From assembly GCA_964361185.1 (NCBI GenBank), contig CAYHZS010000048.1, forward strand, positions 1 through 5,418: a stretch of DNA of 5,418 nt, written 5' to 3'. Below are positions 1-4,373 of this stretch, one piece after another. A program made the translations under genes and the position numbers. The notes beneath the pieces are model-generated. The model had not been told where the DNA came from, did not search any database, and was given only the letters and a program-made list of their open reading frames with translations. Source of the stretch: JBAZYZ01 sp964361185. GTDB taxonomy: Bacteria; Patescibacteriota; Minisyncoccia; Phycocordibacterales; VMEP01. Positions within the stretch are counted from its first letter, which is position 1. Every line of letters begins with the position of its first letter.

Positions 1-171
1 CTGGGTCTGGCTTCCGGCAATTTTATCGCATTATTGACTGTTGTGGTTGCTGCTTTTTTTTATTATCCATATAGAATTCACAATGAGGAAAAAATGCTTC
101 TTGCTGCTTTTAACGGAGAATACAAAAGGTATAAAGAAAGAACATGGTATATCCTCCCGTTTGTTTATTGA
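1..171 (+). CDS. Isoprenylcysteine carboxyl methyltransferase-type membrane protein, C-terminal fragment
   Basis: The gene enters from the left edge in frame 1 and ends at TGA 169-171, leaving 56 residues. They begin with a hydrophobic stretch (NFIALLTVVVAAFFYYPY), a transmembrane helix, followed by a cytosolic tail with RIHNEEKMLLAAF and then NGEYKRYKERTWYILPFVY. The spacing R-x3-EE-x2-L-x3-F-x2-EY-x2-Y-x2-R is the C-terminal signature of the ICMT/phospholipid methyltransferase family, whose members are integral membrane S-adenosylmethionine-dependent methyltransferases. In bacteria the substrate is usually unknown because prenylated CaaX proteins are absent. The fragment ends 29 bp before the next gene on the same strand, so the two may be co-transcribed. 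The N-terminal membrane helices lie outside the window. Family assignment is fairly secure from the tail alone; substrate cannot be inferred. Confidence 0.75.
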   Translation: MGLASGNFIALLTVVVAAFFYYPYRIHNEEKMLLAAFNGEYKRYKERTWYILPFVY

Positions 172-175
172 TTCT

Positions 176-187
176 AACCGAAACGGG
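176..187 (+). repeat. Possible degenerate copy of the ACCGAGACGGG short repeat
   Basis: AACCGAAACGGG begins four bases after the stop codon of the upstream gene. It resembles the copies at 824-833, 861-872, 3373-3387 and 4193-4200, with one base difference from the core ACCGAGACGGG. It could be chance on its own; the argument is the recurrence of the same core beside gene ends in this window. Confidence 0.3.
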
Positions 188-188
188 C

Positions 189-194
189 TAAAAT
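189..194 (+). promoter_or_regulatory. Possible -10 element giving a near-leaderless transcript
   Basis: TAAAAT lies six bases before the ATG at 201, with TTGATT at 168-173 (15-bp spacer) as a weak -35. No clear Shine-Dalgarno precedes the ATG. If used, this promoter would start transcription at or next to the start codon. Co-transcription with the upstream gene is the alternative. Low confidence, because both hexamers are imperfect and the spacer is short. Confidence 0.2.
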
Positions 195-200
195 AAGACC

Positions 201-818
201 ATGAAAAAGAAAGTGCTTCTCGGAACTCATAATCAAGGAAAGATTGAGAGATTTAAAAATCTACTTGCAAATACCGGTTTAGATCTTGAAGTTTATACTC
301 CGAGCGATTTGGGATTAGGAAGCATTGAAGCTGAGGAAACTGGAAAAACTTTGGCAGAAAACGCGGAAATAAAAGCTCTAGCATATCTTGGTAAAACTGA
401 TATGCCAGTTCTTACAAATGATACTGGTTTCTGGGTCGAAGGAGAAGGCTTGGTGGATACGCCAAAAAGAACAGCGCTCGGAAGAACGACCGAAAAAGAT
501 CTAACAAAAGAAGAAATAGCGAAAGCGCTATTGGAATTTTGGCAAGGGGTTGCACGAAAACATGGAGGTCGGGTGAATGCGGCTTGGCTTGAAGCTTTTG
601 TATTGCTCGATCCCGATGGTACGATACATACCTCAGAATCGCGCCGTGAAATTATTTTGACGGATCAAATATTCGGCGAGCCGCATATCCAATTGCCGAT
701 GCGTGCTCTTTATATTTCCAGAACAACCAACAAACCATCAATACAGCACAAAAAAGAAGAAGAGCTTCTTGAGTTGAAACCTATCACCGATGCACTAACA
801 AAAATTTTAAGCGAATGA
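201..818 (+). CDS. Divergent HAM1/RdgB-like non-canonical purine NTP pyrophosphatase
   Basis: The 205-residue product has the usual length of the ITPase/RdgB/HAM1 family. These cytosolic enzymes hydrolyse dITP, ITP and XTP to monophosphate and pyrophosphate, keeping deaminated purines out of nucleic acids. Visible family marks are KVLLGTHNQGK at the N-terminus (the (S/T)xNxxK nucleotide-binding signature, residues 9-14), EETGKTLAENAEIKA (45-59, matching EETGLTFIENAILKA in E. coli RdgB), and NDTGFWVEGEG (73-83) in place of the canonical DDSGL, with the catalytic-region Asp kept. The C-terminal third is unusual: the GFGYDP and SHR motifs near the end of the family are not recognisable. In their place are IFGEPHIQLPMRALYIS and a Lys/Glu-rich tail. 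Altered substrate range or a different NTPase activity is possible. The ATG at 201 is chosen because the signature begins right after it. The gene lies 29 bp downstream of the preceding gene and converges on typA. Confidence 0.7.
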   Translation: MKKKVLLGTHNQGKIERFKNLLANTGLDLEVYTPSDLGLGSIEAEETGKTLAENAEIKALAYLGKTDMPVLTNDTGFWVEGEGLVDTPKRTALGRTTEKDLTKEEIAKALLEFWQGVARKHGGRVNAAWLEAFVLLDPDGTIHTSESRREIILTDQIFGEPHIQLPMRALYISRTTNKPSIQHKKEEELLELKPITDALTKILSE

Positions 819-823
819 CCTCT

Positions 824-833
824 GACCGAGACG
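824..833 (+). repeat. Short repeat GACCGAGACG, copy beside a stop codon
   Basis: GACCGAGACG is identical over 10 bases to 3376-3385 and begins six bases after the HAM1-like stop codon. A related copy, GACCGAACGGGG, follows at 861-872 in the same spacer. All copies seen in the window are near gene ends. Function unknown; the full form at 3373-3387 can fold as a short hairpin. Confidence 0.45.
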
Positions 834-860
834 AGCCAGTGACTCCCCCACTTGTCCCAA

Positions 861-872
861 GACCGAACGGGG
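861..872 (+). repeat. Short repeat, variant GACCGAACGGGG
   Basis: This is a second copy in the convergent spacer, one base shorter in the middle than the ACCGAGACGGG form and followed by GTAAAAAC. On the minus strand it reads CCCCGTTCGGTC, downstream of the typA stop codon. It might act in 3'-end formation of typA, but no T-run follows on that strand. Confidence 0.35.
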
Positions 873-918
873 TAAAAACAATATCTCGTAGTTATTACCG
901 GCACCATCACGCCGATTT

Positions 919-2733
919 TTACTTTTGCTCCACGGAGCGCGCTCTCCTTCGTTCGTTTTCTGTAAGAAATAATTTTCTGATTCTTGCATTTTTCGGCGTT
1001 ACTTCCACGAGCTCGTCGTCGCCGATATAGTCCAACGCGTCCTCAAGCGAGAGATTAAGCGGCGTCTCAAGCTGGTCGGCAAGCCCTTCGTTTTTGGCAC
1101 GGAAATTAGTAAGCTCCCTTGTACGGCAGACATGCACCATAATATCTCCGGCTTTTGCGTTTTCGCCGACGACCATCCCTTTATACACGGATACGCCCGG
1201 ACCCAAAAATAAAGTACCGCGCCCTTGCGCCGTGACAAGCCCGTAGTTATTCGTCGTTCCGTCTTCCGTAGCAACAATCGATCCGTGATTCATGGAACTC
1301 ATTTCTCCTTTATATTCTTCGTATCCCAAAAAAATGCTGTTCATGACCCCGGTCCCCTTCGTCGCGGTTAAAAACTCGTTGCGCATGCCTATCAACCCGC
1401 GAGTCGGTATCGCGAAATCCATGTAGACGTTCTTTTTATCCACGCGCATATCTTTCATAACACCGAATCGCTTACCCAGCATTTCTATCACCGCGCCAGA
1501 ATACGATTCCGGAACTTCTATGGAAACAAGTTCCATTGGTTCCATTTTCTTTCCATCGTTTTCCTTAAAAATGACCTGCGGGCGGGAAACTTCCAGTTCA
1601 TAACCCTCGCGCCGCATTTTTTCTATCAATATCGCGAGGTGCAATTCGCCTCGGCCGGATACTACCCAGCGATCGGCGAATTCCGTCGGCGCTATAGAAA
1701 GCGCGACATCTATTTCCAGTTCATGTTCAAGCCGTTCTTTGAGATTTCTTGAGGTGGTAAATTTACCCTCTCTGCCCCTAAAGGGGGAAGTGTTCACCCC
1801 GAAGGTCATCTTTATGGTCGGCTCATCTATTTCAATCGTCGGCAAAGCCATTGGATTTTCCGCGTCGGCGATTGTTTCGCCTATCGTGATATCGGGAATT
1901 CCGGCAACCGCGACTATATCTCCAGCAAATGCTTCGGAAACATCTACGCGGTTCAATCCTTCAAAAATCATAACCGCGCTCAATACCGCTTTTTGTGTTT
2001 TACCAGAACGATTAATGTGCGCAACCGTCATCCCTTTCTTTAAAATTCCCGAATATAAACGGCCAACGGCTATTTTGCCTTTATAGTTGTCGTAAGTTAG
2101 ATTCACCGTGAGCATCTGCAGCGGTTTTGCGGCGTCCACCGGCGGCGCGGGAATATATTTTATGATGGCTTGAAAAACCGGTTCGATCGCGCGCATTTCA
2201 TTCAAATCTTTAGTGAACCCGGCTTTTCCCTGGGAAGCCGCGGCATAAACAACGGGAAATTCCATTTGCGATTCGTTTGCTCCGAGTTCAAAAAAAAGAT
2301 CGTAAGTGGCATCGAGAGTCCATTCCGGTCTGGCGTCCGGCTTATCTATTTTACTTATTATCACGATAATTTTATGTCCTGCCTGTATGGCTTTTCGGAG
2401 AACGAATTTCGTCTGCGGCATCGGCCCCTCTTTCACGTCCACAAGCAAAAGCACCCCATCTACCATCCGCATAATACGTTCGACTTCTCCGCCAAAGTCG
2501 GCATGTCCGGGGGTGTCTACTATATTAATTTTTACACCATCGTAATTTACCGCGGCGTTTTTGGAAAAAATCGTAATCCCCCGTTCGCGTTCGAGTTCGT
2601 TCGAATCCATTATCAATTCCTGTGGCGCATCAACACTAAGCTTGAAATTTGAGGATTGCTTTAATAAAGCATCAACCAGTGTGGTTTTGCCATGATCAAC
2701 GTGCGCGATGATTGCTACATTTCTTAATTCCAT
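919..2733 (-). CDS. typA: Ribosome-associated translational GTPase TypA/BipA
   Basis: A complete 604-residue translational GTPase of the family's usual length. TypA binds the ribosome in the elongation-factor site and supports 50S assembly and growth under stress. Domains in order: G domain (about 1-195), beta-barrel domain II (about 205-295), EF-G-like domain III (about 300-385), EF-G-like domain V (about 395-475), and the TypA-specific C-terminal domain (about 480-604) with GPGVSVYKGMVVGE, ELTNFRAKNEG and DELVEVTPK. G-domain motifs are G1 AHVDHGKTT (10-18), switch I RERGITI (49-55) and G3 DTPGHADF (73-80). G4 reads SKID (127-130) where NKID is expected; the Ser codon is AGT, one transition from Asn AAT. 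The G5 region reads AAASQGKAG. The ATG at 2731-2733 fits the conserved LRNVAIIAHVDHGK opening and has an AAGGGA ribosome binding site 10 bases upstream. The frame is intact, so the gene is probably functional. It converges on the HAM1-like gene and diverges from the Nudix gene. Confidence 0.97.
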   Translation of the reverse strand: MELRNVAIIAHVDHGKTTLVDALLKQSSNFKLSVDAPQELIMDSNELERERGITIFSKNAAVNYDGVKINIVDTPGHADFGGEVERIMRMVDGVLLLVDVKEGPMPQTKFVLRKAIQAGHKIIVIISKIDKPDARPEWTLDATYDLFFELGANESQMEFPVVYAAASQGKAGFTKDLNEMRAIEPVFQAIIKYIPAPPVDAAKPLQMLTVNLTYDNYKGKIAVGRLYSGILKKGMTVAHINRSGKTQKAVLSAVMIFEGLNRVDVSEAFAGDIVAVAGIPDITIGETIADAENPMALPTIEIDEPTIKMTFGVNTSPFRGREGKFTTSRNLKERLEHELEIDVALSIAPTEFADRWVVSGRGELHLAILIEKMRREGYELEVSRPQVIFKENDGKKMEPMELVSIEVPESYSGAVIEMLGKRFGVMKDMRVDKKNVYMDFAIPTRGLIGMRNEFLTATKGTGVMNSIFLGYEEYKGEMSSMNHGSIVATEDGTTNNYGLVTAQGRGTLFLGPGVSVYKGMVVGENAKAGDIMVHVCRTRELTNFRAKNEGLADQLETPLNLSLEDALDYIGDDELVEVTPKNARIRKLFLTENERRRARSVEQK

Positions 2734-2743
2734 AGAAATAAAG

Positions 2744-2749
2744 TCCCTT
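2744..2749 (-). promoter_or_regulatory. Ribosome binding site of typA
   Basis: On the minus strand AAGGGA precedes the typA ATG by 10 bases. The AGGG can also pair with CCCT eight bases upstream of it, forming a small stem that would mask the site. That pairing is short and may not be stable. Confidence 0.45.
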
Positions 2750-2789
2750 GAATAAGAGGGCTAATGGGCGTCGGAAACGCAATATTTAT

Positions 2790-2816
2790 ATTATAGGAAA
2801 ATGGCAATAAACGCAA
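2790..2816 (-). promoter_or_regulatory. Likely typA promoter
   Basis: Reading the minus strand, TTGCGT (2811-2816) is followed after 15 bases by a perfect -10, TATAAT (2790-2795). A short spacer is the weak point; the -35 may be offset by one base. Transcription would start near 2783, giving a leader of about 50 nt. The leader includes a small GCGT-TTCCG-ACGC hairpin and the ribosome binding site. Confidence 0.5.
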
Positions 2817-2897
2817 GAAAAGATGTTGTTTATGAGAAAAGGTGAGTTGAATCGAATCGATCGAGCCAGACCGAAATACATCAAATAATTTTTAGCG

Positions 2898-2906
2898 TGA
2901 TATAAT
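2898..2906 (+). promoter_or_regulatory. Extended -10 promoter of the Nudix gene
   Basis: TGATATAAT is a textbook extended -10 (TG-n-TATAAT). No good -35 lies 17 bp upstream, as is common for extended -10 promoters. Transcription would start near 2913, leaving a leader of only about 16 nt before the TTG start at 2929, with no strong Shine-Dalgarno in it. Confidence 0.6.
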
Positions 2907-2928
2907 TAGGAAAAAGATAGTTAAGCCA

Positions 2929-3360
2929 TTGCCTCAAAAACTTTTTTTAAAGACCTTTGCCTATGTACCGCGGCTGGCGATAAGTTTAATTGTTGAAAAT
3001 AAGAAACGCGAAGTCCTTCTTACGCGAAGGGCAATACCTCCCCAAAAAGGGTTCTGGCATATGCCTGGAAGCTTCATTCTCAAAGGCGAATCGCTACAGC
3101 GTTGTATACAAAGGATAGCCCAGAAAGAGCTGAATCTAAAAGTAAATCCTAAGTCCGCAAAACTAATAGGTGTTTTTGATGATCTTCATAAAGACCCAAG
3201 GGGTCATGTCGTAGATATAATCTACAAACTAAAGATTAACGCCATCCCTCGCCAGACCGAAGAAACAGAAGAAACAAAAGAAGTTAAATTCTTTAACAAA
3301 CTCCCCTCTCTCATTGGATTCAACCACGGAGATACTCTCCGCGGTCTTGGATATAAATGA
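2929..3360 (+). CDS. Nudix hydrolase with GDP-mannose mannosyl hydrolase-like box
   Basis: A 143-residue single-domain Nudix protein. Nudix enzymes hydrolyse nucleoside diphosphates linked to another group. The box begins after KGFWHMP and reads PGSFILKGESLQRCIQRI then AQKELNL (residues 46-70). Against GX5EX7REUXEEXGU it keeps E54, R62 and E67. It has I63 for the Glu after Arg, K66 for the first Glu of EE, N69 for the late Gly, and S48 for the first Gly. The RIxxxEL pattern resembles the RLTxAELG box of GDP-mannose mannosyl hydrolases, which cut the sugar C-O bond, so a nucleotide-sugar substrate is plausible but unproven. A perfect 9-bp tandem duplication (GAAGAAACA, 3259-3276) encodes an EET-EET acidic stretch near residue 111. 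The TTG at 2929 is the only plausible start: TAG at 2893 closes the frame upstream and no ATG/GTG lies before the conserved core. The preceding -10 element supports it. Confidence 0.8.
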   Translation: MPQKLFLKTFAYVPRLAISLIVENKKREVLLTRRAIPPQKGFWHMPGSFILKGESLQRCIQRIAQKELNLKVNPKSAKLIGVFDDLHKDPRGHVVDIIYKLKINAIPRQTEETEETKEVKFFNKLPSLIGFNHGDTLRGLGYK

Positions 3361-3372
3361 CTCATTAAATAT

Positions 3373-3387
3373 CCCGACCGAGACGGG
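3373..3387 (+). repeat. Short repeat/hairpin CCCGACCGAGACGGG
   Basis: This is the fullest copy of the recurring element, 12 bases after the Nudix stop codon. CCCG (3373-3376) pairs with CGGG (3384-3387) around a 7-base loop, ACCGAGA. It is followed by TCAGCTTAATT, not a T-tract, so termination here would be weak. TCTCGG at about 3410-3416 could alternatively pair with CCGAGA of the loop, giving a competing fold. Confidence 0.45.
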
Positions 3388-3425
3388 TCAGCTTAATTGA
3401 AATATCCTCTCTCGGAGACGAATAG

Positions 3426-3455
3426 TTGACTTATATATAGATGTTGTGTTATTAT
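3426..3455 (+). promoter_or_regulatory. Promoter of the PnuC-like gene
   Basis: TTGACT (3426-3431) and TATTAT (3450-3455) are separated by 18 bp in a very AT-rich stretch. TATATA at 3453-3458 is a less well spaced alternative -10. Transcription would begin near 3462, about 50 nt before the preferred start codon. The AT-rich promoter contrasts sharply with the GC-rich gene it serves. Confidence 0.6.
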
Positions 3456-3457
3456 AT

Positions 3458-3480
3458 AGCAGCCCTTAGAAAGGACTGTT
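3458..3480 (+). other. Hairpin in the 5' leader of the PnuC-like gene
   Basis: CAG-C-CCTT-AGA-AAGG-A-CTG (3460-3478) folds as two short perfect stems separated by a single C/A mismatch, extendable by G-U and A-U pairs. It lies at or just after the predicted transcription start. It may stabilise the 5' end of the mRNA. It does not resemble a riboswitch I can name. Confidence 0.35.
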
Positions 3481-3503
3481 CTTCACAATCCAACGTGTTT
3501 GAG

Positions 3504-3509
3504 AAGGTG
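3504..3509 (+). promoter_or_regulatory. Ribosome binding site that decides the TTG start at 3514
   Basis: GAGAAGGTG contains AAGGTG at 3504-3509, with the AGG six bases before TTG 3514-3516. The longer alternative start, TTG 3499, has no Shine-Dalgarno at a workable distance. I therefore prefer 3514. Confidence 0.55.
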
Positions 3510-3513
3510 TACC

Positions 3514-4107
3514 TTGCTCCGAGCAATCTTGCAAGTATGGGGAGGTACATTCTATCTCCTCAACAAAATCCTCCTCTCCCGGGTGGAGCGAACAACGGGA
3601 GAGAAACAGAAGAGACGGCGAATCTTGTGCTGGAGCGTTTACCTCGTCGGGGCGCCGGCCTGGCTCACGATTTTCGCGATCGAGCGAAACTGGATCGCGG
3701 GAGCCGCGGAGCTGGGAGGAACTCTTTCAATGGTGCTGGGGGTCGTGATCGCCGTGCGCGGCAAGGGCAACGAACCCCGGTGGATTGACTGGGTGGCGCG
3801 CTTAGCCGTGGCGATAGGCCTCGCCTACAGTGTGTACGACTTCGGCGGGATTAAGGCCATCACCCAGCTCCTGGAGCTGGGGTTGGTCACCGGGTTCCTC
3901 TTCGGAACCTACCTCCTCGCCAAACAGCGGCCAGCCGGCTACCCCTGCTTCATGCTCATGAACGCGTCTAACGCGTTCCTCATGGGCATTGAGGGGTATC
4001 CATGGCTAGTCTTCCAGCAACTGATCTCCCTTGGCTTCGTGCTTGATGCGTACCTCACGCAGAAGCGTCGGGCTAGAGCCAAGATTCTCGCCGCCGATAC
4101 CACCTAA
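3514..4107 (+). CDS. Polytopic membrane protein resembling PnuC-type vitamin transporters
   Basis: From TTG 3514 the product is 197 residues (202 from TTG 3499). It has about six hydrophobic segments, near 38-56, 61-81, 94-108, 117-137, 143-159 and 163-181, separated by short charged loops and ending in a basic tail (QKRRARAK). The C-terminal half, with GTYLLAKQRPAGYPCFMLMN, an LMGIEGYPWLVFQQ stretch and SLGFVLDAYLTQKRR, resembles the C-terminal repeat of PnuC-family facilitators. These import nicotinamide riboside (and in relatives thiamine or other vitamins), trapped by cytosolic phosphorylation. The N-terminal half (ERNWIAGAAELGGTLSMVLG) could be the other repeat. Substrate is not determinable, and no kinase gene is adjacent. 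I count about 64% GC over 3661-3960, against about 40% in the Nudix gene, which suggests acquisition from a GC-rich donor. The gene has its own promoter and terminator. Assignment from remembered resemblance: moderate for the family, low for the substrate. Confidence 0.6.
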   Translation: MLRAILQVWGGTFYLLNKILLSRVERTTGEKQKRRRILCWSVYLVGAPAWLTIFAIERNWIAGAAELGGTLSMVLGVVIAVRGKGNEPRWIDWVARLAVAIGLAYSVYDFGGIKAITQLLELGLVTGFLFGTYLLAKQRPAGYPCFMLMNASNAFLMGIEGYPWLVFQQLISLGFVLDAYLTQKRRARAKILAADTT

Positions 4108-4130
4108 GGCGCGGCTTCGCTCCCCGCGCC
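4108..4130 (+). other. Perfect GC-rich hairpin immediately after the stop codon
   Basis: GGCGCGG (4108-4114) and CCGCGCC (4124-4130) form a perfect 7-bp stem with a 9-base loop. It starts at the base after the TAA of the PnuC-like gene. No T-run follows, so it is not itself a terminator. It may protect the 3' end of the mRNA or help the terminator hairpin nine bases downstream. Confidence 0.6.
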
Positions 4131-4138
4131 AACACCAG

Positions 4139-4180
4139 AGCCCCACCCTCTCCTTGAGGTTGTTGGGGCTTTTATATTTA
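4139..4180 (+). terminator. Rho-independent terminator of the PnuC-like gene
   Basis: AGCCCCA (4139-4145) pairs perfectly with TGGGGCT (4164-4170). Inside it CCTC (4147-4150) pairs with GAGG (4156-4159) around a TCCTT loop. The stem runs directly into TTTTATATTTATTTA. A convincing intrinsic terminator, 31 bases after the stop codon. Confidence 0.85.
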
Positions 4181-4192
4181 TTTACAACCCCA

Positions 4193-4200
4193 ACCGAGAC
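4193..4200 (+). repeat. Partial copy of the short repeat, ACCGAGAC
   Basis: ACCGAGAC matches the first eight core bases of the copies at 824-833 and 3376-3385, then diverges exactly where the CCCTTCGAT direct repeat of the adjacent palindromic element begins. This could be a copy interrupted by that element. Confidence 0.35.
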
Positions 4201-4262
4201 CCTTCGATTTTACTCCCTCCTTCGCCGAGGCTTCGGCGGGCAGGCAGGGCGAGCCCTTCGAT
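4200..4262. repeat. Nested palindromic element bounded by 9-bp direct repeats
   Basis: CCCTTCGAT occurs at 4200-4208 and exactly again at 4254-4262. Between them is a nested inverted repeat: the core CGCCGA (4223-4228)/TCGGCG (4233-4238) with a GGCT loop, and an outer CCCT (4215-4218)/AGGG (4246-4249), with CTC/GAG continuing beyond a one-base bulge. The layout looks like a very small non-autonomous element with a target duplication, or an extragenic palindromic repeat. The core (CTTCGCCGAGGCTTCGGCGG) resembles a repeat I remember from Parcubacteria-type genomes. That is memory, not a search result. No coding capacity. Confidence 0.6.
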
Positions 4263-4284
4263 AAACTTCCTTATTCTTGCCGAC

Positions 4285-4312
4285 TTGACAAAGACGCAGG
4301 ACGGGATACTGT
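4285..4312 (+). promoter_or_regulatory. Promoter of the subtilase gene
   Basis: A consensus -35, TTGACA (4285-4290), is followed after 16 bp by TACTGT (4307-4312), a weak -10. An alternative is the perfect TATAAT at 4343-4348 inside the alternating AT tract 4331-4348. It lacks a good -35 but would give a short leader. Both may be used. Confidence 0.5.
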
Positions 4313-4330
4313 TTTAGAATAAGGCCGAAA

Positions 4331-4348
4331 ATAATATATATATATAAT
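4331..4348 (+). repeat. Alternating AT tract upstream of the subtilase gene
   Basis: ATAATATATATATATAAT is a nearly pure AT dinucleotide run, ending in TATAAT, 25 bases before the ATG. It is prone to slippage, and its length could alter promoter geometry. It is otherwise simple low-complexity DNA. Confidence 0.5.
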
Positions 4349-4373
4349 CAAAAACTAAGGAATATAAAAAAAC

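Larger units (their letters stand above)
819..918. other. Convergent spacer between the HAM1-like gene and typA
   Basis: This 100-bp spacer sits between two 3' ends. It holds two short-repeat copies (824-833 and 861-872) and small inverted repeats: CTTG-TCC-CAAG at 851-861 and an imperfect CGGC/GCCG stem near 899-916. None is followed by a convincing T-tract on either strand, so I do not call a terminator. No open frame here is credible; those that exist read through the coding genes on the opposite strand. Confidence 0.5.

Noticed and set aside
819..918. Bidirectional terminator between the convergent genes
   Set aside because: The small inverted repeats in this spacer are 4-6 bp and lack T-tracts on both strands.
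1739..2086. 115-aa plus-strand open frame inside typA
   Set aside because: It is a reverse-strand shadow of TypA domains II and III, where the sequence is constrained by the real protein.
2170..2652. 160-aa plus-strand open frame inside typA
   Set aside because: It is antisense to conserved G-domain codons of typA, has no ribosome binding site and shows no recognisable domain.
3441..3788. 115-aa open frame overlapping the start of the PnuC-like gene
   Set aside because: Its product turns into Arg/Gly-rich nonsense typical of a shifted frame of a GC-rich gene; the other frame gives a coherent membrane protein with a good ribosome binding site.
4108..4180. Possible integron attC site behind the PnuC-like gene (gene plus 3' inverted repeats, foreign composition)
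   Set aside because: The required RYYYAAC and GTTRRRY core sites are only near misses (CGCCAAC, GTTGGGG), there is no matching site upstream, and the second hairpin with its T-tract is fully explained as an intrinsic terminator.
4331..4348. AT dinucleotide run as a phase-variation switch for the protease
   Set aside because: The run is short, lies outside the coding frame, and AT-rich promoter sequence is enough to explain it; noted only as a repeat feature.
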